A DNA stretch of 64,000 nucleotides from Rahnella bruchi (GTDB lineage: Bacteria; Pseudomonadota; Gammaproteobacteria; Enterobacterales; Enterobacteriaceae). The notes beneath the pieces are model-generated. The model was not told where the DNA came from. It searched no databases and saw only the letters and a list, made by a program, of their open reading frames with translations. The position numbers and the translations under genes were made by a program. Shown here in pieces: positions 16,766 through 25,156 of this stretch; the first letter of the stretch is position 1, and every line of letters starts with the position of its first letter. Location of the stretch: assembly GCF_003614975.1 (NCBI RefSeq), contig NZ_QZWI01000011.1, forward strand, positions 62,001-126,000, in the 5' to 3' direction.

Positions 16766-17485
16766 TTACTGACAGTACTGCTTTAACAGCGAATAGTGAT
16801 CGGCCTGCAAACGGTAGCGGTAAACCGGACGACCGGTCACGCCGTAATGAATGCTGGTGAAAAGAATGTTCATCTGCGCCAGCCAGATCAGGTATTTACG
16901 GCATGATACCCGCGAGATATTCACCGAACTGGCCAGTTCATCCGTGGAAAATTCCATGGTCGGATGGGCATCAATCCACTGACACAGCGTGCGTAATGTC
17001 TGCTGCGTTAAGCCTTTCGGTAGCTTTTTGGTATCCACTGCGGCAGGATTACTGCCGTGGATCAGCCGGTCCACATCTGACTGCTCGTAATATTGCTGAT
17101 TATCCATCAGCGTTTTTTTCTGCTGCCAGCCGGTCAGCGCTTCCTCAAAACGGGAAAACTGGAACGGCTTAATCAGATAATCCACCACGCCGTAATTCAG
17201 CGACTTTTTGATGGTTTGGGCATCAGCGGCAGACGAAATCACAATCACGTCGATGGGGCGCCGCGCGTTGCGCAGTTCAGGCAGTAAATCCAGCCCGTTA
17301 TCCTGCTGCATATACACGTCGAGCAAAATCAGGTCGATAGACAGCTCTGAATTCAGAACCAGATCTTTCGCCTGTTGCAGCGTCGACGCCGTGCCGCAGC
17401 ACGTGAAGCCTTCTATCTGGCCAACATAACAGCGGTTCAGCTCTGCTACCATGGCGTCGTCATCAACTATCAGCACATTGATCAA
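16766..17485 (-). CDS. dcuR: C4-dicarboxylate response regulator DcuR
   Basis: A 239-residue regulator, the same length as E. coli DcuR and nearly collinear with it. The receiver has VLIVDDDAMVAELNR, phosphoacceptor Asp56 in LILLDVYMQQDNGL and Lys in YLIKPFQFSRFEEAL. The C-terminal DNA-binding domain of the CitB family has FSTDELASSVNISRVSCRKY and ends HYSLLKQYCQ as in E. coli. The start overlaps the dcuS stop by 4 bp (ATGA). DcuR-P activates dcuB, fumB and frd genes in E. coli; here the permease, fumarase and NADH-fumarate reductase are the obvious local targets. Confidence 0.95.
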   Translation of the reverse strand: MINVLIVDDDAMVAELNRCYVGQIEGFTCCGTASTLQQAKDLVLNSELSIDLILLDVYMQQDNGLDLLPELRNARRPIDVIVISSAADAQTIKKSLNYGVVDYLIKPFQFSRFEEALTGWQQKKTLMDNQQYYEQSDVDRLIHGSNPAAVDTKKLPKGLTQQTLRTLCQWIDAHPTMEFSTDELASSVNISRVSCRKYLIWLAQMNILFTSIHYGVTGRPVYRYRLQADHYSLLKQYCQ

Positions 17486-19101
17486 GAACTTGTCCTCTCC
17501 GCATCCCAGGGAAGTTGTACAAAAAATTGGGTGTAAACGTCGGGCTCGGATTCGACATTAACCGAACCGCCCAGGCTTTCGACCTGCTGTTTAGCCAGGA
17601 ACAGGCCCATGCCACGCTGGTCGCCTTTCGACGACACCCCTTTTTCAAAAATGGTTTCAATATTTTCCGGCTGAATACCCGGACCATCGTCGCTTACGAT
17701 GCACGCCAGCTGCCCGTTCTGATAGTGCAGCAGCACGCTGACTTCGCCATCAGGTTGCTCACCGAGCGCATCCAGCGCATTTTCAATCAGATTACCCAAC
17801 ACGGTGATCAGCGCCGCGACCTGATCTTCATTATTGTTGTCCGGCAGCAGGCTGTCATCGCTGAGCGTCAGCAGATGGCGCGTATCAGAGGCTCGGTTAA
17901 TCTTGCTCAGCAGGAAACCGGCAATGACCGGAGACTTAATTTTCAGCAGCAGGGAACCGATTTCCGCCTGATAGTTATTGGCGGTTTTGAGGATGTAATC
18001 CTCAAGCTGAGCATAACTTTTCATGTGCAGCAATCCGAGGATCACATGCAGCTTATTCATGAATTCGTGCGACCGTTCCCGCAACGAATCCGCATAGTTT
18101 ACCATGCCGCTCAGGCGCTGCATTAACTGGCTGACCTCGGTTTTATCCCTGAAGGTACAGATGGCGCCGATAATAACGCCGTTATTGCGCACCGGCACCG
18201 TGTTGCTGAGCAGTAAACGGCCTTTGAAATTGATCTCTTCGTCGCGGCGCGGAATACCGGTATTCACCACATCCCGCAGATTAGCGATCAGCGGCAAGGT
18301 GTTTTCATCCGGCGTCACGTCTCTGGCGGTTTCCTGAAATATCTGGCGGGCAGTCTGGTTGATCAATGTGACATGCGCCAGATCGTCTACGGCGATCACA
18401 CCTTCTTTGATCGACTGCAACATCGCCTGACGCTGTTCGAACAGCGTCGAAATTTCATAAGGTTCCAGCCCGAACAGAATGCGTTTGAGCATGCGCACCA
18501 GACAGTACGTGCCCAGCGCGCCGACAATCATGCCGAACAGCACCGTCCACAGAATGCTCCAGCGGCTTTTGTTAATTTGTTCGGTGACTTTGACCAGCGA
18601 AATCCCGATGGCGACCACGCCGATTTGCTTATGATTGTTGTCGTAGACTGGCGTGAAAACGCGCAGCGCTTCGTCGAGCGTGCCCTTATTAATCGAGACG
18701 TTCTCTTTGCCGAGCAGCGCCGGATTAATGTCATCACCGATAAAATGATGACTGATCACATCGGCATTCGGATGCGAATAACGGATGCCGTCCATATTGG
18801 TGACCACGATAAACAGCAGGTCGTTGCGCTTTTGTACCGAACTGGCGATCGGCTGAATGATATTGCTGTCAGGCGGCAGAAGCAGGGCGCGTTTGGTTTC
18901 CGGCAAGTCCGCCATCGTGCGGGCGACAGCCAGCGCCTTATCTTTTACGCCGTCACGGGTGGTGTCGCTGACCTGCACAAAATAAAGCATATGCACGACC
19001 AGCAACACGGAGGCAATCACCGCGCTGACCATCAGAATGACTGAGGTGCTGAGTTTCATGGGGTGCTTGCGCACGGGATGGCGTTGCTGCGTGTCGCTCA
19101 T
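17482..19101 (-). CDS. dcuS: C4-dicarboxylate/fumarate sensor kinase DcuS
   Basis: A 539-residue inner-membrane sensor kinase of the CitA/DcuS family. Helix 1 (VILMVSAVIASVLLVVHMLY), a periplasmic PASp domain, helix 2 (SILWTVLFGMIVGALGTYCL), a cytoplasmic PAS domain and the kinase core are all present. The ligand-site residues correspond to E. coli DcuS: Arg and His in IRYSHPNAD and Arg in ALRVFTPVYD. The phosphoacceptor is His345 in RERSHEFMNKLHVILGL. ATG 19101 was chosen because it gives the same 14-residue stretch before MKLSTSVILM as E. coli DcuS; a longer in-frame start at 19131 exists but has no better ribosome site. It senses fumarate, malate, succinate or citrate in the periplasm. Confidence 0.95.
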   Translation of the reverse strand: MSDTQQRHPVRKHPMKLSTSVILMVSAVIASVLLVVHMLYFVQVSDTTRDGVKDKALAVARTMADLPETKRALLLPPDSNIIQPIASSVQKRNDLLFIVVTNMDGIRYSHPNADVISHHFIGDDINPALLGKENVSINKGTLDEALRVFTPVYDNNHKQIGVVAIGISLVKVTEQINKSRWSILWTVLFGMIVGALGTYCLVRMLKRILFGLEPYEISTLFEQRQAMLQSIKEGVIAVDDLAHVTLINQTARQIFQETARDVTPDENTLPLIANLRDVVNTGIPRRDEEINFKGRLLLSNTVPVRNNGVIIGAICTFRDKTEVSQLMQRLSGMVNYADSLRERSHEFMNKLHVILGLLHMKSYAQLEDYILKTANNYQAEIGSLLLKIKSPVIAGFLLSKINRASDTRHLLTLSDDSLLPDNNNEDQVAALITVLGNLIENALDALGEQPDGEVSVLLHYQNGQLACIVSDDGPGIQPENIETIFEKGVSSKGDQRGMGLFLAKQQVESLGGSVNVESEPDVYTQFFVQLPWDAERTSS

Positions 19102-19286
19102 GGGAGCCCCGGAAAAGAGCCAAATGCTCATTGGTGATTTCTGACAGTTCGCGTTGTTCGTCCGGCGTCATTGTGCTGAACACTGCGTGAACCAACCCTG
19201 TTCACGCATAATGATATGTCTATTTGTCTGATACTTCCGCTATTTAATACTTTCAAAAGTGAGTCAGGCGCTACGGACGCGCCAAT

Positions 19287-19313
19287 AAAAAAGGCCTGAA
19301 TCTCTTCAGGCCT
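19287..19313 (-). terminator. Intrinsic terminator after the RcnB-like gene
   Basis: On the minus strand AGGCCTGAA-GAGA-TTCAGGCCT followed by TTTTTT. It sits 24 bp after the RcnB-like stop and upstream of dcuS, insulating the two. Confidence 0.85.
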
Positions 19314-19336
19314 TATCTGTGTAATTCGTTTCCGGA

Positions 19337-19654
19337 TTACTGGAAGTAGATGTCGCCGTTTTCAGCTTTGAGGATTTTGCCGTCGGTATCGGTGATCAGC
19401 GCGTAGCTGCCGCCGATGTAAGTCCAGTGGCTGCCTGCATCCGGTGCAGGTAAATGACGTTCCTGCCAGCCGACGATTTCGTAAGGCTTGGTGCGGTACA
19501 GCGCCGGAACCTGGTCACCAATCGCGTAGAGTTTGGAATCATCGTAGAACGATTTGATTTCATGCGAGTTTGACGCAGCAAACGCAGTATTAGCCAGAGG
19601 TAACAATGAAGAAACAACCAGGGCAGATAACAAAACAATTTTAGAATGACGCAT
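19337..19654 (-). CDS. RcnB-family periplasmic protein
   Basis: A 105-residue protein with a Sec signal peptide (KIVLLSALVVSSLLPLANTAFA, cleavage about residue 26). The mature part matches the RcnB family (PF11776): YAIGDQVPALYRTKPYEIVGW, then HLPAPDAGSHWTYIGGSYAL ending in a short beta strand. E. coli RcnB (112 residues) is a periplasmic factor in Ni/Co homeostasis, but many paralogues in this family have no known metal role. No metal exporter lies nearby. A single-gene unit with its own terminator. Upstream, AGGACA/TGTCCT form a hairpin at about 19755-19785. Confidence 0.75.
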   Translation of the reverse strand: MRHSKIVLLSALVVSSLLPLANTAFAASNSHEIKSFYDDSKLYAIGDQVPALYRTKPYEIVGWQERHLPAPDAGSHWTYIGGSYALITDTDGKILKAENGDIYFQ

Positions 19655-19903
19655 AGATTATCCCGTTTAAAACCATCAACTTAATGCGTGCTTCGGTGAT
19701 ATGCTGCCAGTCCGTTGTATGAGTCATAAAGCCAAAGCCTGTGCTTTTTCTGTAGGACAGGATAATAACGAGAAAGTGTCCTGATGGCGGGGCGTTTTTT
19801 TGTGTCGAAATGCAAATGATTTCAGAACTGTCCGTTAGTGCATGTGGAGGCCACGATTTCTTCTAGCCTTAAAGTTCACTCATTTTTCAAATAAGGAATG
19901 TTT

Positions 19904-20812
19904 ATGAGCAATCACAAAACGATTCCCGAATCACTCAATGCCCCTCATGTGGACGCATACCCGACGCCGCCGTTTGAACACCAGAAACAGCCGTTTCCGG
20001 GACTGGCTGGCAAAATGAAACCGGTGCCCGATCACGGTGAGAAAACGTATAAAGGCAGCGGCCGGCTGAAAGGGCGTAAGGCTCTGATCACCGGTGGTGA
20101 CTCCGGTATAGGTCGTGCGGTGGCGATAGCATTCGCCAGAGAGGGCGCGCAGGTGGCGATCAACTATCTGCCTGATGAAGAGCCGGACGCGAAAGAAGTG
20201 GTGGATTTACTCTGGAGTGAAGGGCTGAAGGTCGTCGCCATCCCCGGCGATATCCGCGATGAGAAATTCTGTCAGCAACTGGTGAAAGAAGCCGAAGAGA
20301 AGCTCGGGGGACTGGATCTGCTGGTCAATAATGCCGGTCGTCAGCAGTTTTGCGATTCGATTAAGGATCTGACGACAGAAGCCTTTGACGCCACGTTTAA
20401 AACTAACGTCTATGCAATGTTCTGGATAACCAAAGCGGCGCTGGCATTCATCCCGCGCGGTGGGTCGATCATTAATACATCCTCGGTTCAGGCATTTTTA
20501 CCGAGCGACAATCTGCTCGATTACTCCCAGACCAAGGCGTCTATTGTGGCGTTCACCAAAGGGCTTGCCAAACAGCTGGCGCCGGATGGCATCAGAGTAA
20601 ATTCGGTGGCACCGGGGCCTTACTGGACGGCGTTACAGATTAGTGGTGGTCAGCCGCAGGAAAAAGTCGAGAAGTTCGGTGAGCAGGCACCGCTGAAACG
20701 TCCGGGGCAACCGGCGGAAATTGCCGCGATGTATGTCACGCTGGCCTCGCAGGAAAGCAGCTATGCCTCCGGTCAGGTCTGGTGCTCCGACGGCGGTACC
20801 GGCACGCTTTAA
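19904..20812 (+). CDS. Short-chain dehydrogenase/reductase (YghA-like)
   Basis: A 302-residue NAD(P)-dependent oxidoreductase. A ~45-residue Pro-rich N-terminal extension ([14 protein letters not shown]) as in E. coli YghA precedes the Rossmann fold. Motifs: [16 protein letters not shown] (cofactor loop), [10 protein letters not shown], the catalytic Ser in [11 protein letters not shown], and YSQTKAS (Tyr-x3-Lys). It ends with the [14 protein letters not shown] pattern of classical SDRs. ATG 19904 was chosen over ATG 19898 because AAGGA directly abuts the latter. YghA-type enzymes reduce aldehydes and are often linked to general stress; a substrate cannot be assigned. Confidence 0.87.
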   Translation: MSNHKTIPESLNAPHVDAYPTPPFEHQKQPFPGLAGKMKPVPDHGEKTYKGSGRLKGRKALITGGDSGIGRAVAIAFAREGAQVAINYLPDEEPDAKEVVDLLWSEGLKVVAIPGDIRDEKFCQQLVKEAEEKLGGLDLLVNNAGRQQFCDSIKDLTTEAFDATFKTNVYAMFWITKAALAFIPRGGSIINTSSVQAFLPSDNLLDYSQTKASIVAFTKGLAKQLAPDGIRVNSVAPGPYWTALQISGGQPQEKVEKFGEQAPLKRPGQPAEIAAMYVTLASQESSYASGQVWCSDGGTGTL

Positions 20813-20859
20813 CACTCAGAAAGCACCGGTAGAGTCTGCCGGTGGCGTCGTGGTTTGAG

Positions 20860-21026
20860 GGGATAACTCTGCGGAATATTCCTATTTTTCATCACTCCAC
20901 CAAAGTCACCTCGCGGACAACGTAAAGGAAGCTATGATTGATTCATCTGTACCACGCTACAGATAACCACTGCATTTAATCCTTGTGTCCGTCTGTGATT
21001 GCCCGCCTTCGAGCGGGCTTTTTTTT
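20860..21026 (+). ncRNA. Candidate small RNA ending in an intrinsic terminator
   Basis: The 349-bp gap after the SDR gene holds no ORF but has RNA-like structure: a perfect 7-bp stem ATCTGTA/TACAGAT with a 6-base loop (about 20944-20963), a single-stranded A/T-rich linker, and a GC-rich terminator with eight T. The SDR stop is ~190 bp upstream, far for a simple 3' terminator, so an independent transcript or a 3'-UTR-derived sRNA is plausible. I matched it to no known enterobacterial sRNA. The 5' end is a guess; no clear promoter was seen. Confidence 0.4.
21001..21026 (+). terminator. Intrinsic terminator
   Basis: GCCCGC-CTTCGA-GCGGGC followed by TTTTTTTT. A strong Hfq-type poly-U terminator on the plus strand. 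Confidence 0.9.
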
Positions 21027-21161
21027 GGGATTTTTTTGCAGGATGCGGTTAAAAAAGGCGACTTTCTGCTTGAAATTACTGGAAATAACTATCAACAATG
21101 AGAATAATCTAATTATGCTATATTTAAGTTAATGATTACTTCTTAATGCCGGACTCATCAC

Positions 21162-21383
21162 ATGCCAGATATCAGGATTGTCTGCGAGCAATGCGGCTCA
21201 GACCGCTTTGTCGCCAGCGCGAATACCCCTTTCGCTGAACAGGTAAATTCTATTGTCTGTGCCGTTTGCTCTCATCCAGTCAGAGTCGATGAAGTCATCA
21301 TCTTTAAAGAAGGCACCTACATCAGCGGGTCCTACGATAATTTCCCCGGCAGTCCGTCCCGAATGAATGATTTTGATATCTGA
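21162..21383 (+). CDS. Small zinc-ribbon protein, 73 aa
   Basis: The protein has two CxxC knuckles, VCEQCGSD (residues 7-14) and VCAVCSHP (about 32-39), which together can bind one Zn2+ as a zinc ribbon. The remainder (EVIIFKEGTYISGSY) is likely beta structure. It has no signal peptide and so is cytoplasmic. Similar short two-knuckle proteins of unknown role are common in Enterobacterales. It is monocistronic and ends 5 bp from the convergent flavin reductase gene. The ATG has only a weak upstream purine stretch. Confidence 0.7.
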   Translation: MPDIRIVCEQCGSDRFVASANTPFAEQVNSIVCAVCSHPVRVDEVIIFKEGTYISGSYDNFPGSPSRMNDFDI

Positions 21384-21388
21384 TTTTA

Positions 21389-22036
21389 TCATCCCCTGGC
21401 TGCCCATTCCTCCGGTGTCAGCGTCTTAATATCGAACTGGTCGCGCGTTCGGGTGTAAGTATGGCCACCCATTCTTCCGACAGCGTCCATCATCTGCTGG
21501 TCGATATGCAGATTCGATGAGTCAACCGCATCGCTTCGCACATAAACCCCCAGCACTTCACCGAGAATAATCTCCCGCGCCGGTCCCACCTCAAGCGTGG
21601 TGTGACGACGGCATTCCAGCGCCGCAGGGGCCGCAAGAATACGCGGGCTTCTGACCATCAGCCCCGGTGTAGTATCCAGCCCGGCTTCTTTAAGTTCATC
21701 GACCTCTGGCCCGAATTTTATGGCACAGATTTCCATCTGCCTGACCAGCGCATCGTCTACGATGTGAACCGTAAACTCGCCGGTTTCACGGATGTTACGC
21801 GCAGTGTCCTTAAAGCGCATATCAGCATAATTCTCGACGCCGATCGCCACAATCGCCGGGTCATGCGTCAGCACATTGAAAAAGCTGAACGGTCCGGCAT
21901 TCGGTACGCCGTCTTTACTGACAGTCGTGACCAGCGCGACAGGGCGCGGGATCACGGTGCCGATGAGAATTTTATAACGTTCACGTTCCGTCAGCTGTGC
22001 AAAATCAAAATGAGTATGTGAAGAAGGTCGGGTCAT
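21389..22036 (-). CDS. Flavin reductase-like (FMN-binding split-barrel) protein
   Basis: A 215-residue protein of the flavin_Reduct family (PF01613, DIM6/NTAB). The FMN-site region is visible: ILIGTVIPRPVALVTTVSKD, GVPNAGPFSFFNVLTHDP and the later TARNIRETGEFTVHIVDD. Such proteins reduce FMN with NAD(P)H for a partner monooxygenase or act as flavoenzymes themselves. ATG 22036 was chosen over an upstream in-frame ATG that would overlap the previous gene; AGGGAAC lies 6 bases before it, and the previous stop is 1 bp away. It is the last gene of the ABC-transporter/M24 operon, so it probably completes the degradation of that transporter's substrate. No partner monooxygenase is present in the cluster. 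Confidence 0.83.
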   Translation of the reverse strand: MTRPSSHTHFDFAQLTERERYKILIGTVIPRPVALVTTVSKDGVPNAGPFSFFNVLTHDPAIVAIGVENYADMRFKDTARNIRETGEFTVHIVDDALVRQMEICAIKFGPEVDELKEAGLDTTPGLMVRSPRILAAPAALECRRHTTLEVGPAREIILGEVLGVYVRSDAVDSSNLHIDQQMMDAVGRMGGHTYTRTRDQFDIKTLTPEEWAARG

Positions 22037-22037
22037 A

Positions 22038-23462
22038 TCAGTTCCCTGCGGCGATACGGTGGGTTTCAAGCGGCGTATGGTGGCTCAGATTTTCAAAACC
22101 GTCTTTAGTGACAACGTAACAATCACCGATATTACAGCCCGCCGACAGTGGCTCAAGCCATTGGGTATGCAGGACAAACACCATGCCTTCTTCCAGCCGG
22201 TCATAGTTATGTGATGAAATATTAAAACTGTTCTGTGCGCCAGCCATACCAACGGAATGCCCGAGGTTAGGATTGTGCGGGCCATGCGTCGCCGGATACA
22301 CATGCATCAGCTTGCGCCCCTGCGCTTCCCAGTCGATATCCTGCACATACTGATGCGGGATCAGCCGCGCGTCCCCGTCCGGCATCGGTGCCCAGTTATA
22401 CGGCATCGTCCTCGCCTCAGGTGAAGTCAGCATGCCGCGTTCAATCATCGGGCCGAAGGCGGCATTGTTAATATCGCGCATCAGCGCGCCCGGTCGGATC
22501 AGCTTCTCAGCGCGTTTTACCCCTTCGGTACAGGCGGCGAGCACGTCTTCCTGATGTGGCGTGATATCACCGACGGCAATCATTCTGGCCGTTTGCGCGG
22601 TATAGCCCCGGCAGGTTACGTTGGAAATATACAGGTTAATCAGATCACCGGGACGCACCACATGCCCGTAGGGTTTGCCGCAATGGGTACCAAACTCATT
22701 GATACCAATCTGATAACCGTCGCCGGTTTCGCCGCCGGCAGCCAGCTGAGCAAAAGAAAACGCTGCGTAGATTTCATGGTCTGTCACACCCGGTCTGGTG
22801 ACATGATAGGCGGCCTGCGTCCCGAGACTGATCATCTGCGCCGCGCCACGGAATAATGCAATTTCGCGTGGTGAACGCACCTTTTGCAGGCGATCCACAA
22901 TGGCGTTATCAGCCACGAATTTGCATTTTGGCGTCAGTGTTTCAAGCGCAGCCCAAAATGTCAGGGATGTCCGGTCGCCAATCTTGCCAATCTGTGCCGC
23001 AGTCAGCCCGAAGCGGGCCAGTATCTGCGCGCATTTCTCCGCTGTTTTAATCACGGAATCCCCCGGACGGTCGGAGTATTCGCGCCCGATCGGCCCGATT
23101 TGCCAGATTTCATCCACCAGCACCGGTTCACCGCCGGGTGGCAACAACACCGATTGGGTAAAGAATGAGAGCAGTACCAGCGGCTGGTCCGAATCGGTGG
23201 GGATAATCAGCACGCCTTCGCGCATCCAGTCGCAGATATAACGCAGGTACGCATTGGATGCATGGAACCAGCCGACGCTGCCGGCGTGAACCACAATCGC
23301 GTCGTGTCCGGCTTCGACAGCCTGACGGCGTATTTTACGCAGACGTTCTTCGAACTCTTCAACCGGTAAAGGAAGCGGGGCGATGAAATCGAAATCTGGC
23401 TGGAAATCTGCCAGTAAATGTCCGATACGGGAGCCTTTGGCCATCGTCGGATGAGTGTTCAT
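22038..23462 (-). CDS. M24-fold (creatinase/aminopeptidase P-like) hydrolase lacking metal ligands
   Basis: A 474-residue protein with an N-terminal creatinase-like domain (about 30-200) and a C-terminal pita-bread domain (about 220-470). In metallopeptidases of this fold two Asp, one His and two Glu bind metals. Here the two Asp positions read LYISN and TAQTARM, and the last Glu position reads GCNIGDCYVV; only the His of LGHSVGM and a Glu in LEEGMVF remain. The pattern GDLINLYISNVTCRGYTA resembles creatinase, which hydrolyses a C-N bond without metal. The gene is preceded by AAGGAAC and sits in an operon with a polyamine-type ABC transporter and a flavin reductase, so it may hydrolyse an imported amidino- or N-substituted compound. 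Peptidase activity is unlikely. Confidence 0.8.
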   Translation of the reverse strand: MNTHPTMAKGSRIGHLLADFQPDFDFIAPLPLPVEEFEERLRKIRRQAVEAGHDAIVVHAGSVGWFHASNAYLRYICDWMREGVLIIPTDSDQPLVLLSFFTQSVLLPPGGEPVLVDEIWQIGPIGREYSDRPGDSVIKTAEKCAQILARFGLTAAQIGKIGDRTSLTFWAALETLTPKCKFVADNAIVDRLQKVRSPREIALFRGAAQMISLGTQAAYHVTRPGVTDHEIYAAFSFAQLAAGGETGDGYQIGINEFGTHCGKPYGHVVRPGDLINLYISNVTCRGYTAQTARMIAVGDITPHQEDVLAACTEGVKRAEKLIRPGALMRDINNAAFGPMIERGMLTSPEARTMPYNWAPMPDGDARLIPHQYVQDIDWEAQGRKLMHVYPATHGPHNPNLGHSVGMAGAQNSFNISSHNYDRLEEGMVFVLHTQWLEPLSAGCNIGDCYVVTKDGFENLSHHTPLETHRIAAGN

Positions 23463-23496
23463 AGGGTGTTCCTTACGTCAAAAATGAGTCAGTGAG

Positions 23497-24327
23497 TTAT
23501 GAGTTTTCAGGTACGGGGCGTGGCGCAAGAACCCGCCGGGCAACCAGCAGGCCGAGCAACGTCACGGCAATGAGGATCCCGGAAATAGCGGCCACACGCA
23601 CATCGAGCGATTCTTCAATCAGCGCGAACATGCGCAGAGGAAGTACCGTGGTTTTCGCGTCCGCAAGGAACAGTGAAACCGAAACGTTGTCGAGTGACTG
23701 GATAAATACCAGGAACGCACCGGCCAGGATCCCCGGTAATAACAGCGGTAACGTGACGCGGCGCAGGGTCATAAACCAGCTGGCGCCCATAGTTGTGGAA
23801 GCTTCCGCCAGTGAAGGGTTGATCCCCTGTGCGACCACCGACGCCGCGCGGTACATCAGCGGGCCGAACACCACCACATGCCCGATCACCGTGAGCCACA
23901 GCGACGGCTGAAAGCCGATAAAATTCGCCACAATCAGCGCCGCCAGTCCATAAACCAGACTGGGCAAAACCAGCGGAGCAAGCAGCAGCGGTTCGATGGT
24001 GCTGACGCTGCTGCGTTTCATACGGGTCATACCGATGGTCGCGGGCACCGCAAACAGCAGGGCGCCGAGCACTGCCAGACCGGCGATTTTCAGCGAGTTC
24101 CACGCCGCGGTCTGTTCTGTGGCTGAACGAACCGGGTCCAGCAACGCTTCGTACCAGCGCAGGGAAAAGCCCTGCGGCGGATATTTCAGTGTCTGACCGG
24201 AGGTAAATGACATCATCAGGGCGATAACAATCGGTGCCACCAGATAGATGACACACAACGTGCCGAAGCCATACACAAACAGTTTATAGAGCAGCGCCGG
24301 AAGCGGATTTTCGTATTGTTTACGCAT
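23497..24327 (-). CDS. ABC transporter permease (PotC-like)
   Basis: A 276-residue inner-membrane protein with about six helices and the BPD_transp_1 EAA loop (SLAEASTTMGASWFMTLRRV, about residues 175-194) that docks the ATPase. It resembles the PotC/YdcV class of spermidine/putrescine-type importers. Its start overlaps the stop of the PotB-like permease by 8 bp, indicating coupled translation. With the other permease, the binding protein and the ATPase it forms a complete importer for an organic amine or carboxylate. Confidence 0.88.
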   Translation of the reverse strand: MRKQYENPLPALLYKLFVYGFGTLCVIYLVAPIVIALMMSFTSGQTLKYPPQGFSLRWYEALLDPVRSATEQTAAWNSLKIAGLAVLGALLFAVPATIGMTRMKRSSVSTIEPLLLAPLVLPSLVYGLAALIVANFIGFQPSLWLTVIGHVVVFGPLMYRAASVVAQGINPSLAEASTTMGASWFMTLRRVTLPLLLPGILAGAFLVFIQSLDNVSVSLFLADAKTTVLPLRMFALIEESLDVRVAAISGILIAVTLLGLLVARRVLAPRPVPENS

Positions 24328-25150
24328 GGCCGACCAGTCTCCTGTGGCGTGAAATCATGGTGAGCGCCACCAGCAGGCAGCCCGTGGAAAGCAACAGAAC
24401 CACGGCGATTGCCGAGGCCAGCGGCCAGTCGAACAGCGTGCCGACTTCGCGATAAATCAGTTGCGGAACATACACATTTCGCGCGCCGCCGATCACCGCC
24501 TGAGTGACGAAAGAGCTGCTGGTACTGGCAAACACCAGGATCCACCCCGCCAGTAAACCCGGCAACATCAGCGGCAGCAGTACGGTGACCAGAATGCGCC
24601 ACGGGCCGGCGCCCGACACCTGTGCCGCTTCGGTGAGCTGATACGGCGTCCGGGAAAGAATGGCAATCAGCGGCAAAATGATTAGCGGCAGGTCAATCTG
24701 ACACATTGCCATCACCAGCCCGAGTTCGGTAAACATCAGGCTGGTCGGCATCCCGGTAATGCCCATAGACATCAGCGCCTCGCTGATCGGCCCCTGACGC
24801 CCGAGGATCACTATCCAGGCAAACGTGCGGACTACGTTGCTGGTCAGCATTGGGATCAGGGTCAGGAAAATCAGGATCTGCCGAAGATTGCGTCCGCCAT
24901 GCCAGTAAAGCAGGGCAATCGGAATGCCCAGCAGAGTGGTGCCGATAACGGTTTCGATACCGAGACGCGCGGTGTTGATCAATACGCGAAAATTGAACGC
25001 ATCCCCGAAGAAACGGGCGTAATGATCCAGCGTTGCTCCGCCGTGTCCGGTGAAGCTGAAACCGACCAGGACGGCAAGTGGCGTCGCAAAAAATGCCACG
25101 GAAAGCAATAACATCGGTACGACGTAAGGGAAGCCGCTCTGCTTCATCAT
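24320..25150 (-). CDS. ABC transporter permease (PotB-like)
   Basis: A 276-residue membrane permease with about six helices and an EAA loop (TEAAQVSGAGPWRILVTVLL, about 182-201) of the PotB/YdcU class. The start is doubled (ATGATG), preceded by GAGGTGA. It follows the binding-protein gene by 6 bp and overlaps the second permease by 8 bp. Confidence 0.88.
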   Translation of the reverse strand: MMKQSGFPYVVPMLLLSVAFFATPLAVLVGFSFTGHGGATLDHYARFFGDAFNFRVLINTARLGIETVIGTTLLGIPIALLYWHGGRNLRQILIFLTLIPMLTSNVVRTFAWIVILGRQGPISEALMSMGITGMPTSLMFTELGLVMAMCQIDLPLIILPLIAILSRTPYQLTEAAQVSGAGPWRILVTVLLPLMLPGLLAGWILVFASTSSSFVTQAVIGGARNVYVPQLIYREVGTLFDWPLASAIAVVLLLSTGCLLVALTMISRHRRLVGHA

Positions 25151-25156
25151 TTCACC

